From Xanthomonas sp. NCPPB 1128 (GTDB lineage Bacteria > Pseudomonadota > Gammaproteobacteria > Xanthomonadales > Xanthomonadaceae), in NCBI RefSeq assembly GCF_001043115.1, contig NZ_LFME01000014.1:43248-107247 (forward strand): a stretch of 64,000 bases of DNA. The letters run 5' to 3'. A model generated the notes under the pieces. It was not told the origin of the DNA. It worked only from the letters and a program-made list of their open reading frames with translations, and made no database searches. The first letter of the stretch is position 1; every line of letters begins with the position of its first letter. The position numbers were made by a program, and so were the translations under genes. Positions 9,517 through 17,451 of the stretch are shown here, one piece after another.

Positions 9517-9555
9517 GCAATTCTCGCGCAAGATCACCCTCTAAGGATTGCTGCA

Positions 9556-10608
9556 ATGTCTGCATCCGCTCCCCCGCTGTCCCGTGTCCCGCCTTCGCAT
9601 CTGGCGTCGCCGCAGTACCGCCACGGCCGCTTCCGCAACGCCACCCCGGGTACCAGCGGCATGCCCGGCCTGGCCGGGACCTTGCGGATCATGTGGCATC
9701 TGCTGACCCGCAAGTCGCCCGAGGCGGTACCCGCGCAGCCGCTGCCGGTGCTGCCGCTGGCCGCCACACAGCTGCTGGCGGCGCCCGACCGCAGCCTGTA
9801 CCGGCTGGGCCATTCCACCGTGCTGCTCAAGCTGCGCGAGCGCTTGTGGCTGACCGACCCGGTGTTCTCCGAACGCGTCTCGCCGTTTCCGTTCGCCGGC
9901 CCACGGCGCTTCCACGCACCGCCGATCGCGCTGGACGCGTTGCCGCCGATCGCCGGGGTGATCCTCTCGCACGATCACTACGACCACCTGGACCGCGCCA
10001 GCATCCGCCGCCTGGCCGAGCGCGTCGGGACCTTCGTGACCCCGCTGGGCGTGGGCGACCTGCTGCTGCGCTGGGGCGTGGCCGCGGACAAGGTGCGGCA
10101 ACTGGATTGGTGGCAGTCGACCACGGTGGACGGGGTGACGCTGACCGCCACCCCGGCGCAGCATTTCTCCGGGCGCGGCATGTTCGACCGCGGGCGTCGG
10201 CTGTGGTGTTCGTGGGCGATCGAGACGCCCGAACTGAAGCTGTTCTTCAGCGGCGACGGCGGCTACTCCGACGGCTTCAAGGCGATCGGCGAGCGGCTGG
10301 GTCCGTTCGATGTGAGCCTGATCGAGAACGGCGCCTACGACGTGGACTGGCCGCACGTGCACATGCAGCCGGAGCAGACCCTGCAGGCGCATCTGGACAT
10401 CGGTGGACGCACGCTGCTGCCGATCCACAACGGCACCTTCGACCTGGCGATGCATGCCTGGCACGAACCCTTCGAACGCCTCGCCGCACTGGCCGACGCC
10501 GCCGGCGTGGCGCTGGCCACGCCACGGATGGGCGAGCGCGTCGACCTGACGCAACCGGCGACTGGAGAGCGTTGGTGGCGTGCGCTGGCGCAGGCGGTAG
10601 CACCGTGA
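9556..10608 (+). CDS. MBL-fold metal-dependent hydrolase (NAPE-PLD/UlaG-like)
   Basis: 350 residues from the ATG at 9556 (AAGGA 8 nt upstream). The metallo-beta-lactamase signature HDHYDHLD is at about residues 138-145. Later ligand segments are TPAQHFSGRG, FSGDGGYSDGF and LPIHNGTFDLAMH. The N-terminal region (YRHGRFRN, LYRLGHSTVLLKL, DPVFSERVSPFPFAGPRRF) is typical of the group related to N-acylphosphatidylethanolamine phospholipase D. The real substrate is unknown. Its stop overlaps the GTG start of the following SDR gene, indicating translational coupling. Confidence 0.9.
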   Translation: MSASAPPLSRVPPSHLASPQYRHGRFRNATPGTSGMPGLAGTLRIMWHLLTRKSPEAVPAQPLPVLPLAATQLLAAPDRSLYRLGHSTVLLKLRERLWLTDPVFSERVSPFPFAGPRRFHAPPIALDALPPIAGVILSHDHYDHLDRASIRRLAERVGTFVTPLGVGDLLLRWGVAADKVRQLDWWQSTTVDGVTLTATPAQHFSGRGMFDRGRRLWCSWAIETPELKLFFSGDGGYSDGFKAIGERLGPFDVSLIENGAYDVDWPHVHMQPEQTLQAHLDIGGRTLLPIHNGTFDLAMHAWHEPFERLAALADAAGVALATPRMGERVDLTQPATGERWWRALAQAVAP

Positions 10609-11534
10609 GCCGCTGGACCCTGGCCGACCTGCCCTCGCAGCGCGACAAACTCGCGATCGTGACCGGCGCCAGCCCCGGCGGACTGGGCTACGAAACTGCG
10701 CTGGCGCTGGCCGGCGCGGGCGCCAGCGTAGTGCTGGCCGCCCGCAACCCGGCCAAGGGCGAGACCGCGCGGCAGGCGATCCTGGCCGCGCATCCGGCGG
10801 CCGACGTACGCGTGGAAGTGCTGGACCTGGCGCAGCTGGTCTCGGTGGCCGCCTTCGCCGAGCGCATCGCGGCGCGCTCCCCGCGGCTGGATCTGCTGAT
10901 CAACAACGCCGGCGTGATGGCGCCGCCGCAGCGGCAGACCACCGCCGACGGCCTGGAGCTGCAGTTCGGCAGCAACTACGTCGGCCATTTCGCGCTGACC
11001 ACGCGGCTGCTACCACTGCTGCGCGCCGCAACGGCCGCACGCGTGGTGAACCTGTCGAGCCTGGCGCACCGCCAAGGCCGCATCGACTTCGACGACCTGC
11101 AGTGCGAACGCCCGTACCGGCCCTGGAAGGCCTACGGGCAATCCAAGCTGGCGATGCTGATGTTCGCGCTGGAACTGCAGCGGCGCAGCGATGCGCGCGG
11201 TTGGGGACTGTGCGCGGTCGCCGCGCATCCCGGCATCGCGCAGACCGCGCTGGTCGCCAATGGCCCGGACGCAGACGGGCGCCGCAGTGTGGTGGGTACG
11301 GCGACCAGATGGCTGGCCCCATTGATCAGCCATTCCGCCGCTGCCGGGGCACTCCCCACGCTCTACGCCGCGACCTCGCCGCACGTGCGGGGCGGCGCGT
11401 ACTACGGACCGGACGGCCCGTTCGAACTGAAAGGCGACCCGGCGCCGGCCAGGATCGCCCGGCAGGCACGCGACCCGCAGGTGGCCGCGCGGCTGTGGGA
11501 GGTGGCGTGCACGCTGGCGGGCGTGGCGTTCTGA
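10605..11534 (+). CDS. Short-chain dehydrogenase/reductase
   Basis: 309 residues from a GTG at 10605 that overlaps the upstream stop codon (GTGA). The Rossmann motif TGASPGGLG, NNAG (LLINNAGVMAPP), the catalytic serine (VVNLSSLAH) and YGQSK are all present. It resembles the retinol-dehydrogenase/WWOX-like branch of SDRs that reduce or oxidise hydrophobic alcohols and ketones. Coupling with the MBL hydrolase suggests both act on one lipid-like compound under control of the divergent TetR protein (inference). Confidence 0.9.
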   Translation: MSRWTLADLPSQRDKLAIVTGASPGGLGYETALALAGAGASVVLAARNPAKGETARQAILAAHPAADVRVEVLDLAQLVSVAAFAERIAARSPRLDLLINNAGVMAPPQRQTTADGLELQFGSNYVGHFALTTRLLPLLRAATAARVVNLSSLAHRQGRIDFDDLQCERPYRPWKAYGQSKLAMLMFALELQRRSDARGWGLCAVAAHPGIAQTALVANGPDADGRRSVVGTATRWLAPLISHSAAAGALPTLYAATSPHVRGGAYYGPDGPFELKGDPAPARIARQARDPQVAARLWEVACTLAGVAF

Positions 11535-11614
11535 GCGCACCACGGGCAGCAGCTCCTGCCCGCCGACTGAAGGCCTGCACTCGCCATGTCCCAGCAGAAC
11601 CAGATTGCCCCCTT

Positions 11615-11680
11615 GTAGGAGCGGCTTCAGCCGCGACAGGCCTTACCGGTAAAGCCCGTCGCGGCTGAAGCCGCTCCTAC
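11615..11680. repeat. Hairpin repeat pair (A unit, inverted)
   Basis: Two 23-bp copies (11615-11637 and 11658-11680), core GCGGCTTCAGCCGC, are exact inverted repeats separated by 20 bp. It sits between the convergent SDR and lepB-like genes, where the folded RNA could protect 3' ends or end transcription. Confidence 0.85.
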
Positions 11681-11710
11681 CGATCACGTCCCGTCGTTGC
11701 GAGCGATGCC

Positions 11711-12340
11711 CTACAGCCGCGCCCACTCCAGGCCCTCGCCACGACGGTAGAACACCGCCAGCGCCTTGCCATAGACGCTGTCGGCATCGACGAAGCCGAA
11801 GTAGCGGCCATCGAAACTGTCGCCGCGATGGTCGCCCATGACCAGCAGCTTGCCGGGCGGCACGCGCACGCCGTGCAGGTCCGGGCCGCCACCCGCGTCC
11901 AGATCGAGCCGCGCAATGCGCGCGCCGAACCGCTCCGCTTCGCCTGCGGCGCTCACCTGCAGCGGCTGGCCGTTGATGGAGAGATGGCCGTCGCGCACGT
12001 CGACGCGGTCGCCCGCCACCGCCACCACGCGCTTGATCAGGCGGGTGCCATCGCGCGGGGAATCGAACACCGCCACGTCGCCGCGCTGCGGCCGGCCGCG
12101 TTCGAACACGCGATACTCGGTGAACGGCACGCGCAGCCCATAAGCGCTCATGTCCACGGCAACGCGGTCGCCGGGCTGCAGCGTCGGCTGCATCGAGCCG
12201 GAGGGCACCACGTAGTGATTGGCAAATGACGACCGCGCGGCGGTGAGCAGCAACAGCATCACCGCCATCGGCAGCAGTTCCTTGCGGGCCCAGCGCGCGG
12301 CGCGCTGCAGGCGGGTGGCATGCGGATCGGCGTGGGTCAT
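11711..12340 (-). CDS. lepB: Signal peptidase I (short paralogue)
   Basis: 209 residues with the S26 dyad: Ser49 in VPSGSMQPTL and Lys103 in RLIKRVVA. A single N-terminal membrane helix (about residues 23-40) anchors it, with the catalytic domain in the periplasm, and GDHRGDSFDGRYFG near the end is box E. It is shorter than the main housekeeping LepB (usually about 260-320 residues with two helices), so it may be a second signal peptidase with a narrower role. No ribosome site stands out. Confidence 0.9.
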   Translation of the reverse strand: MTHADPHATRLQRAARWARKELLPMAVMLLLLTAARSSFANHYVVPSGSMQPTLQPGDRVAVDMSAYGLRVPFTEYRVFERGRPQRGDVAVFDSPRDGTRLIKRVVAVAGDRVDVRDGHLSINGQPLQVSAAGEAERFGARIARLDLDAGGGPDLHGVRVPPGKLLVMGDHRGDSFDGRYFGFVDADSVYGKALAVFYRRGEGLEWARL

Positions 12341-12630
12341 GGGGCACCTGTGGTGAGCGAGGGCGGCACGGGGTGTGTCGTCGCGACAGTGCGCGCTCGA
12401 AGGCTCGGCCGACCAGTGACGAAAGGCATGGCGATGTTCACTTCAACTGCGATATGTGCGAACTCTTCCAAAGCTTTTTCGGGCTTTCGCTTACTTACCC
12501 TAGTTGCCACACGCATCCATACCCGCAGGTATGGAACGAGGCCTGTGGCAAGCCACCCAGCTTCCGTCGACGGCTTTGCACGACAACTTTTTCGTGTTAA
12601 TTTCGTCTCAACGACAAAGGGGGCATCGCC
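12341..12630. other. Leader region of the low-GC cassette
   Basis: A 290-bp region of clearly lower GC than the surroundings. It holds a 20-bp palindrome (12516-12535) and a possible promoter (TTGCAC 12576-12581, TAATTT 12598-12603, 16-bp spacer). Small frames here look non-coding. Confidence 0.5.
12516..12535. promoter_or_regulatory. 20-bp palindrome, candidate operator of the XRE/ImmA cassette
   Basis: TCCATACCCGCAGGTATGGA: perfect 8-bp arms around CGCA. It lies about 95 bp before the first gene of the cassette and about 40 bp before the possible -35. XRE repressors commonly bind such dyads next to their own operon; binding is inferred. Confidence 0.55.
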
Positions 12631-13287
12631 TTGGCTGCCAGTGGATACGAAAAGATCGGTGATTTTGTGTCGTCAACGGTGCCTCGTGACTTCTGGCTTA
12701 GCTGGGAGCAGATGGCCTGCGGCGCTATCAAACGCGCCGCCGAAGTTAGCCAGAGTTTCATGGCTGGCCATCAAGCGTCGGTGAGGGGGCACTTGCGTCA
12801 TTTCGCCCTCAACGAGGTTCATGTAAAGAGCTTGGACGAATGCGGGATCCCTCACCCGCCTGTTCGCGGCAATGGAATCATGGTTGGCACCATTGTTGGC
12901 ACCAAGATTGCTCGGGCACACATGGGGACCAGTAAGTGGAACAACTCCGCTCGTAGTAAGAAGAAGCTGGAGTTAGTTCAGCGCAATGCGCTCGCAAAGC
13001 GGCTGGTCCAAGGGGACCTATTTCAGCGTGAGACAAGCATTACGGAGTTGGCAATTTTTATTGTCACTGAGGGCGACGGCGCTAATGGGAGCGTTCCCAT
13101 TTTCGTAGTCGTGACTGACGACACCTTGGACTTCAAAAACACATTATTCAGGGAGCCGCTGTCCCTGTTTCTTCAGCGCTATCAGCAGCCTCAGGATGTT
13201 ATTGACCGTGTTGAGGTCAAGCTCAAAGTCGGGGTTAGGCGGCAGGATAAGCAACAAAGTGGCGATGAGATTGAGCCAAAAACATGA
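12631..13287 (+). CDS. Unknown protein, partner of XRE/ImmA-IrrE
   Basis: 218 residues beginning with TTG at 12631, with AAAGGGGG 7 nt upstream; an in-frame stop at 12598-12600 rules out an earlier start. I do not recognise the family. It has no membrane helices or signal peptide. The N-terminal third is helical (WLSWEQMACGAIKRAAEVSQSF), followed by a basic region (NSARSKKKLELVQRNALAKRL) and a beta-rich core (ELAIFIVTEGDGANGSVPIFVVVT). It overlaps the next gene by ATGA, so the two are translated together, and its base composition is as low as its partner's. A toxin, substrate or effector controlled by the metallopeptidase is one possibility. Confidence 0.75.
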   Translation: MAASGYEKIGDFVSSTVPRDFWLSWEQMACGAIKRAAEVSQSFMAGHQASVRGHLRHFALNEVHVKSLDECGIPHPPVRGNGIMVGTIVGTKIARAHMGTSKWNNSARSKKKLELVQRNALAKRLVQGDLFQRETSITELAIFIVTEGDGANGSVPIFVVVTDDTLDFKNTLFREPLSLFLQRYQQPQDVIDRVEVKLKVGVRRQDKQQSGDEIEPKT

Positions 13288-14498
13288 CACGTTCGATTGA
13301 GAGATTTGTTCCCGAGCGGCTAACCCAAGCGTTAGCTGTTCGCGGTTTTTCAGCCACAGAACTGGCAGCACGCATTGGCGTTACAAACACTACGATTAGC
13401 CGCTGGCGAAACTCTGCCCAAGTGCCGAGCAGCGCAATGCTTGAGGCTATGGCGCGCGAACTGCGCGTCACTGTTGAATGGCTGAGTAGACCATTCAGAG
13501 AAGAAACAACGAAGCCAAATTTTCGAGGCAGCATTGCTCAGCTGAAGCCAGAACGGGCTCTCCTGAATGGAAGGATGAGTTGGCTGGAAGAGTTGGCTGC
13601 GCATTTTGAACAATATGTGGACTATCCTGAAGTTAAGATTCCCCATGTTCACGTGGAAAGCTTGTCTCAGATAACCACCAGTGTTATCGAGGATGCAGCT
13701 AATGCTTGCCGTAACGCCTGGGGGCTTTCTGATGGACCTGCTGGTGACATCTTGTTGCTTCTTGAGAATTCCGGAGTAGTGGTTGCTCGAGAGGAAACCG
13801 GAATCACGCGCATTGAGGGGCTTTCAGCTTGGAATAGGTCAGGACGTCCGTTCGTTTTCCTGTGCGCGGATAAGGAGAATGCTTATCGTGGCCGGTTTGA
13901 TGCGGCACATGAGCTTGGTCATTTAGTACTTCATCGATACATTGATGCGCCAGGTGATGCCGCAAGCCATAAGCTCATGGAACAGCAAGCTCATCGGTTC
14001 GCGGGCGCTTTTTTGTTACCTGCCCGCGGCTTCTCTGCAGAAGTGAATGTTCCCGTTTCGCTGCAAAGTTTGCTGGCCCTTAAAAGGCGTTGGGGTGTAT
14101 CCGTGGGTGCCATGATCATGCGGCTGCGCGCTTTGGGCATCGTCAGTGAAGATGACTACATGCGCTTGATCAAGCATCGTTCGGCAAGGTGGGGGCAACG
14201 ACAAGAGCCAAACGATGATGACAGAGAGCCAGAGCAGCCGCGGTTGTTGAAGCGCACCATGGAACTACTGGTGAATGAAGGGATAGTGGTTCCTGATGCG
14301 CTTCCTGGCATGCTTGGCATTTCAGCCAGGGACGTGGAAGGTCTGCTTGGTCTTCCATTCGGCCAGCTATCTCGCAAGAAAGCTGATATTGTCGAACTGA
14401 CGATAAAGCGCCGTGATACGAGCGAGATCACTCAAACAGTCGCATCTGAAGGCAGCGACTCCAACGTGGTGGCATTTGGAAATTTCAAGAAGAGCTGA
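13284..14498 (+). CDS. XRE HTH / ImmA-IrrE metallopeptidase (M78-like) protein
   Basis: 404 residues. An XRE HTH at residues 12-66 (SATELAARIGVTNTTISRWRNSAQVPS) is followed by an ImmA/IrrE domain at about 130-290 with the zinc motif HELGH at 209-213 (FDAAHELGHLVLH) and a probable third ligand Glu233 (LMEQQAHRFAGAFLLP). Such proteins can act as regulators that cut a repressor or antitoxin, as in ICEBs1 ImmA and Deinococcus IrrE. Having HTH and protease in one chain suggests self-contained sensing. It begins in the stop of the unknown gene, has low GC and is followed by a strong terminator, so the pair looks like a transferred two-gene unit. Confidence 0.9.
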   Translation: MTRSIERFVPERLTQALAVRGFSATELAARIGVTNTTISRWRNSAQVPSSAMLEAMARELRVTVEWLSRPFREETTKPNFRGSIAQLKPERALLNGRMSWLEELAAHFEQYVDYPEVKIPHVHVESLSQITTSVIEDAANACRNAWGLSDGPAGDILLLLENSGVVVAREETGITRIEGLSAWNRSGRPFVFLCADKENAYRGRFDAAHELGHLVLHRYIDAPGDAASHKLMEQQAHRFAGAFLLPARGFSAEVNVPVSLQSLLALKRRWGVSVGAMIMRLRALGIVSEDDYMRLIKHRSARWGQRQEPNDDDREPEQPRLLKRTMELLVNEGIVVPDALPGMLGISARDVEGLLGLPFGQLSRKKADIVELTIKRRDTSEITQTVASEGSDSNVVAFGNFKKS

Positions 14499-14540
14499 TC
14501 TAACTTTTCTTCTTTAGCATTAGTGCAACCCATCAGAACG

Positions 14541-14580
14541 CCCTCAACTCTGCAAAGTTGAGGGTGTTTTATTTTTCTTC
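14541..14580 (+). terminator. Rho-independent terminator of the XRE/ImmA cassette
   Basis: A 9-bp perfect stem, CCCTCAACT (14541-14549) and AGTTGAGGG (14556-14564), with a CTGCAA loop is followed by TGTTTTATTTTTCTT. It lies about 42 bp after the cassette stop codon. Confidence 0.9.
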
Positions 14581-14710
14581 TAGCGAAGATCAATTCATCT
14601 ACCGTGCTATTTCTGCCAAGGTGCGAGCATCGCACAGACAGCACAAGTGCGAGCAGAAAATTTCTATTGACTTGGCTTGAATTTGCTAGCACCCTTAATT
14701 CAAGGAGCCT

Positions 14711-14877
14711 AGAAACTCCGCACACAGCGGTACCCACCCCCGATAAATCGGTGGTTTTTTTGTGTCTGCGTGTCGTGCAGGCGCAACCGACGCGATGCCT
14801 GCGTCGGGAGGGCGGTGAATACAACACCCGCAAGGGGAATAAGCCCGCCGGCTGTGTGCGGTTTCTAGCCTCCCGAC
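14711..14877 (+). ncRNA. Candidate structured RNA leader (C4-antisense-like)
   Basis: Several complementary segments precede the XAC0095-family gene. GTCGGGAGG (14803-14811) pairs with CCTCCCGAC (14869-14877), GGCGG (14811-14815) with CCGCC (14845-14849), and CCC-GCAA-GGG (14827-14836) closes a tetraloop inside. Upstream, AGAAAC-TC-CGCACACAGC (14711-14728) is complementary to GCTGTGTGCGGTTTCT (14851-14866), and a terminator-like hairpin lies between them. This layout of a nested fold plus a distant complementary segment recalls the C4 antisense RNA family. That naming is from memory of its pattern, not a search. Confidence 0.4.
14735..14763 (+). terminator. Terminator-like hairpin inside the structured leader
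   Basis: CCACC (14735-14739) can pair with GGTGG (14750-14754), with CCGAT/ATCGG as an inner stem, and seven T follow. It would end or attenuate a short transcript carrying the 14711-14728 segment before the rest of the leader is made. Confidence 0.55.
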
Positions 14878-14931
14878 TTCCCGTCCGCCATGCATGGCGG
14901 GCAAGACTCATCATGGAACGAGGAGGCAACG

Positions 14932-15513
14932 ATGTCGCACGATCGTTTGGACGACGGAGACATGCCCGGCTATTTCCTGCCGGAGGACAGCCAGTTCCGG
15001 CTGGCGAAGCTGCGCGATCACGTGCGGTTCCTGGTCCGGCTGGCGCAGCCGCGCACTCAGCACGAGGAGCGTGCCGCCGACCCCAAGGTGCGCATGGGCG
15101 AACTGGCGCTCTGTCTGGAGCTGTTGGCCGACCAGGTGGACCTGGTGCTGGACGCGCTGTCCTACCCTGCTCAGCGGACCGATACGACCTATGGCACTCG
15201 GCGCTATGCCGCCACCGAGATGGGCCCGGACGTCGAAAGCGGCGCGTTCCGGGTGACGCGTGAGCAGGTCGACCGGCTCACCCTGTTGACCGAGACCGTC
15301 TCAACGCATGCCCGCGCAGCGGCAGTCGGCGATACGACAGAACGGGCCGGCCAAGCGTTACCGGAGGCCGACACGCTCTGCGATGCAGCGAACGCGATGA
15401 GGGCGTTGCTGCTGCAGATCGTGCGCCAGCCGCTGCGCGCGCCAACGCCCAAGGGCGTGCGCGAGGATCGGGCGGTCTATGCGCTGCCTGCGAAAGGTGG
15501 GCGACTGCATTGA
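14932..15513 (+). CDS. XAC0095-family protein
   Basis: 193 residues from the ATG at 14932 with a strong GAGGAGG site 6 nt upstream. The opening GYFLPEDSQFRLAKLRDHV and FLVRLAQPR are, as far as I recall, the mark of the Xanthomonadaceae-specific XAC0095 family, whose function is unknown. The middle (RMGELALCLELLADQVDLVLDALS) is helical, and there is no signal peptide or membrane segment. Members I remember are often short (about 80 residues), so the C-terminal about 100 residues may be an extension. The leader region upstream suggests post-transcriptional control. Confidence 0.7.
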   Translation: MSHDRLDDGDMPGYFLPEDSQFRLAKLRDHVRFLVRLAQPRTQHEERAADPKVRMGELALCLELLADQVDLVLDALSYPAQRTDTTYGTRRYAATEMGPDVESGAFRVTREQVDRLTLLTETVSTHARAAAVGDTTERAGQALPEADTLCDAANAMRALLLQIVRQPLRAPTPKGVREDRAVYALPAKGGRLH

Positions 15514-15753
15514 TCCCGGCAGGGTTGGGTGAGGCAGGATGTTTCGCCGGTGAGGGCTGGCCTCGCGTTGCGGGTCGGCCCGGGCTACACCACGCACCCG
15601 TATGCGAGCATAAGGAGCGGCGGTGAACAGGTTGTCAGGTTGTGCGGCTTTTGCCCCAAGTCGTCACGAGTAGCTGGCTTCGACGGGTCAGCCTACGAAG
15701 TCCGCATTCATGTCAGGACAACCTTGCATCGCAAGCCCAGCAGTCTGCTACTG

Positions 15754-16941
15754 CTACTGATCGCCTTCCAGATTGACGCTGTAGAACTCGATGTTATTCG
15801 CGGCGTCGGCCGCCAAATCTCTTGCGGATTCGGCCAGAAGCTTCGCGTCCTCGACAGGCTGATTGGGGTTACCAAGATCGTCCGTGCCCGTCGTGTACCC
15901 ATCGTTGAAGTGCGAGATCTCGTGCAGGATCGTCCCCGCCTTGGAATACGTGTTCTGCGCGTTGCTGATGGCCGGAAGGGAGAAGAACAGCGGACAGATG
16001 TTGATGGCGTAGGGCTCAGAAGGGTTCACCCATGCGACCGTGTTCGCCGGATCAACCTTACCCTGCTTTTCGCAATTGCATTGCGTGGACAACGTAGGTG
16101 GGTTAGGCAACTGGTTCTCTTCCTTCCCAAGGCGTATTGCATTGACGTGGATCCTCCACGCGATCTTTCCGTTGACCGTGCCATTCGGGCTGGACATGTC
16201 GTTCGGGTCGCCATACTGCCCGTACCACTTCGTGTAACGCGGAGTCTGGTTGAAGGTGAGGTTTCCGTTCCCGTCGGATTGAAGAAGCGACTGCGTGTAG
16301 TTCGAGGTTGCAAGGGCGAGGTCGCCGGCGTTGAGTACCGCCTCCTGAATCGCGCTTTGCTGTTCGGCGCTACAGGCAACAGCCTGTGCGGCCTCAAGGG
16401 TTCGAGCATCGGATTGAGGCTCGGCCGATGCCTGCGGTGTGACCTCGATACGGTTGGATGTGGCAGCCTTGAGTTGGCTCGGTTGATCGGAAGCGTTCGC
16501 GGCGGCGGCTGTCGAAAGCTCGCGGTACCGCAGAAGAGGCTGCACTGTTACAGAGTAGTGGCGGCCAGGCATGATCTGGTAGCTCAGGGAAAGATCCACC
16601 GTCACGGATTTCGACTCACCCGGACGCAGGATGACGTCAGGCGTCGAACCTGGCAGCTTGCTTACGTAAATGCCGCGGTAGTCCACCGGGCTTCCATCTT
16701 CCTGCAGTACCCGTAACAGATTCGCTTGCATTACCCCAGCGCGGCTTACCGCGGGAACATAAGCATCAGGCACCGCGATAGGTTGATTCCCCGCATTAGT
16801 CAAGGTCATCGTAATGACCGCTCCGCCATCGCTAGCTCTGGCAACCTGCGCATGCTCCAGCCGAATGTCCAGCTGTCCTGCAGCAGACGCCGTAAAGCAA
16901 GCGCCCAGCATCGCAACGCCCACAATCCAGTTTCCTTTCAT
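15754..16941 (-). CDS. Secreted M35-like (aspzincin) metalloendopeptidase
   Basis: 395 residues starting at the ATG 16939-16941 (AGGAG 6 nt upstream). A signal peptide covers about residues 1-21 (ending TASAA). Residues 25-170 are beta-rich, and the C-terminal half is a lysine-specific-metalloendopeptidase-like domain. HEISH at 340-344 and GTDD at 352-355 provide the zinc ligands, as in deuterolysin-type aspzincins (HExxH plus Asp). Cysteines at 190, 288, 290 and 316 could form disulfides. It is probably an exported protease, a class linked to plant-associated life in this genus. Codon usage looks less GC-biased than its neighbours. Confidence 0.85.
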   Translation of the reverse strand: MKGNWIVGVAMLGACFTASAAGQLDIRLEHAQVARASDGGAVITMTLTNAGNQPIAVPDAYVPAVSRAGVMQANLLRVLQEDGSPVDYRGIYVSKLPGSTPDVILRPGESKSVTVDLSLSYQIMPGRHYSVTVQPLLRYRELSTAAAANASDQPSQLKAATSNRIEVTPQASAEPQSDARTLEAAQAVACSAEQQSAIQEAVLNAGDLALATSNYTQSLLQSDGNGNLTFNQTPRYTKWYGQYGDPNDMSSPNGTVNGKIAWRIHVNAIRLGKEENQLPNPPTLSTQCNCEKQGKVDPANTVAWVNPSEPYAINICPLFFSLPAISNAQNTYSKAGTILHEISHFNDGYTTGTDDLGNPNQPVEDAKLLAESARDLAADAANNIEFYSVNLEGDQ

Positions 16942-17390
16942 CGTCATCTCCTCGTGGTGGATTTGGTTGACTCTTCGGACCACGCCCTGATGGTACATAG
17001 GCGATCCGTCGCTGCAACTCTTACGCAGGTCTTGGAATCCATCAATGCGAGCCCTGCTGCGCCTTGAGAGATTTAAAGCCTAAGGTCTGACAGGTTTGGA
17101 TCGATAAAAAGTTGATTTCGAACCGTCCATGCTCGTAGACAAAATTTCAGGTCTTCGCTACTGGCGCGGCTGAGAAGTCCGCCTGCATTGAGGATTGCGC
17201 CTTCCACGGCAGAACGCGCGAACATGTACGGAAAGAGGACGACGCATATCCGCTATTACCACCCCAGCGGAATGGATCGTCGAGTTTCGACGCTAGCCAG
17301 CGCGTCGCCATGGCGATGACATCCGGCTCCCTCGTTGCCTTGAAGTAAGTCAATACCTGGGCCGCAAAGGTACTTCCAGATCACCCCAAC
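16942..17390. other. Intergenic region without a supported gene
   Basis: About 450 bp between the M35 protease start and the dcp terminator. Short frames exist on the minus strand (17147-17353), but they lack a ribosome site, domain or convincing codon pattern. The region may hold the remains of a gene. Confidence 0.5.
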
Positions 17391-17422
17391 GAAAAACGGG
17401 ATGGCCGCAAGGCCATCCCGTT
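17391..17422 (-). terminator. Rho-independent terminator of dcp
   Basis: An 11-bp perfect stem (17396-17406 and 17411-17421; ACGGGATGGCC / GGCCATCCCGT) with a GCAA loop. On the minus strand it is followed by TTTTT, 30 bp after the dcp stop. Confidence 0.9.
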
Positions 17423-17451
17423 CTCCACACACCCGATCGGCGCAGCGCCGA

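Noticed and set aside
12373..12600. Possible 75-residue gene before the low-GC cassette
   Set aside because: It overlaps the palindrome and the putative promoter and has an atypical composition, so it is more likely leader DNA.
17147..17353. Possible 68-residue minus-strand gene
   Set aside because: No ribosome site, no family pattern and no conserved motif; not enough to call a gene.
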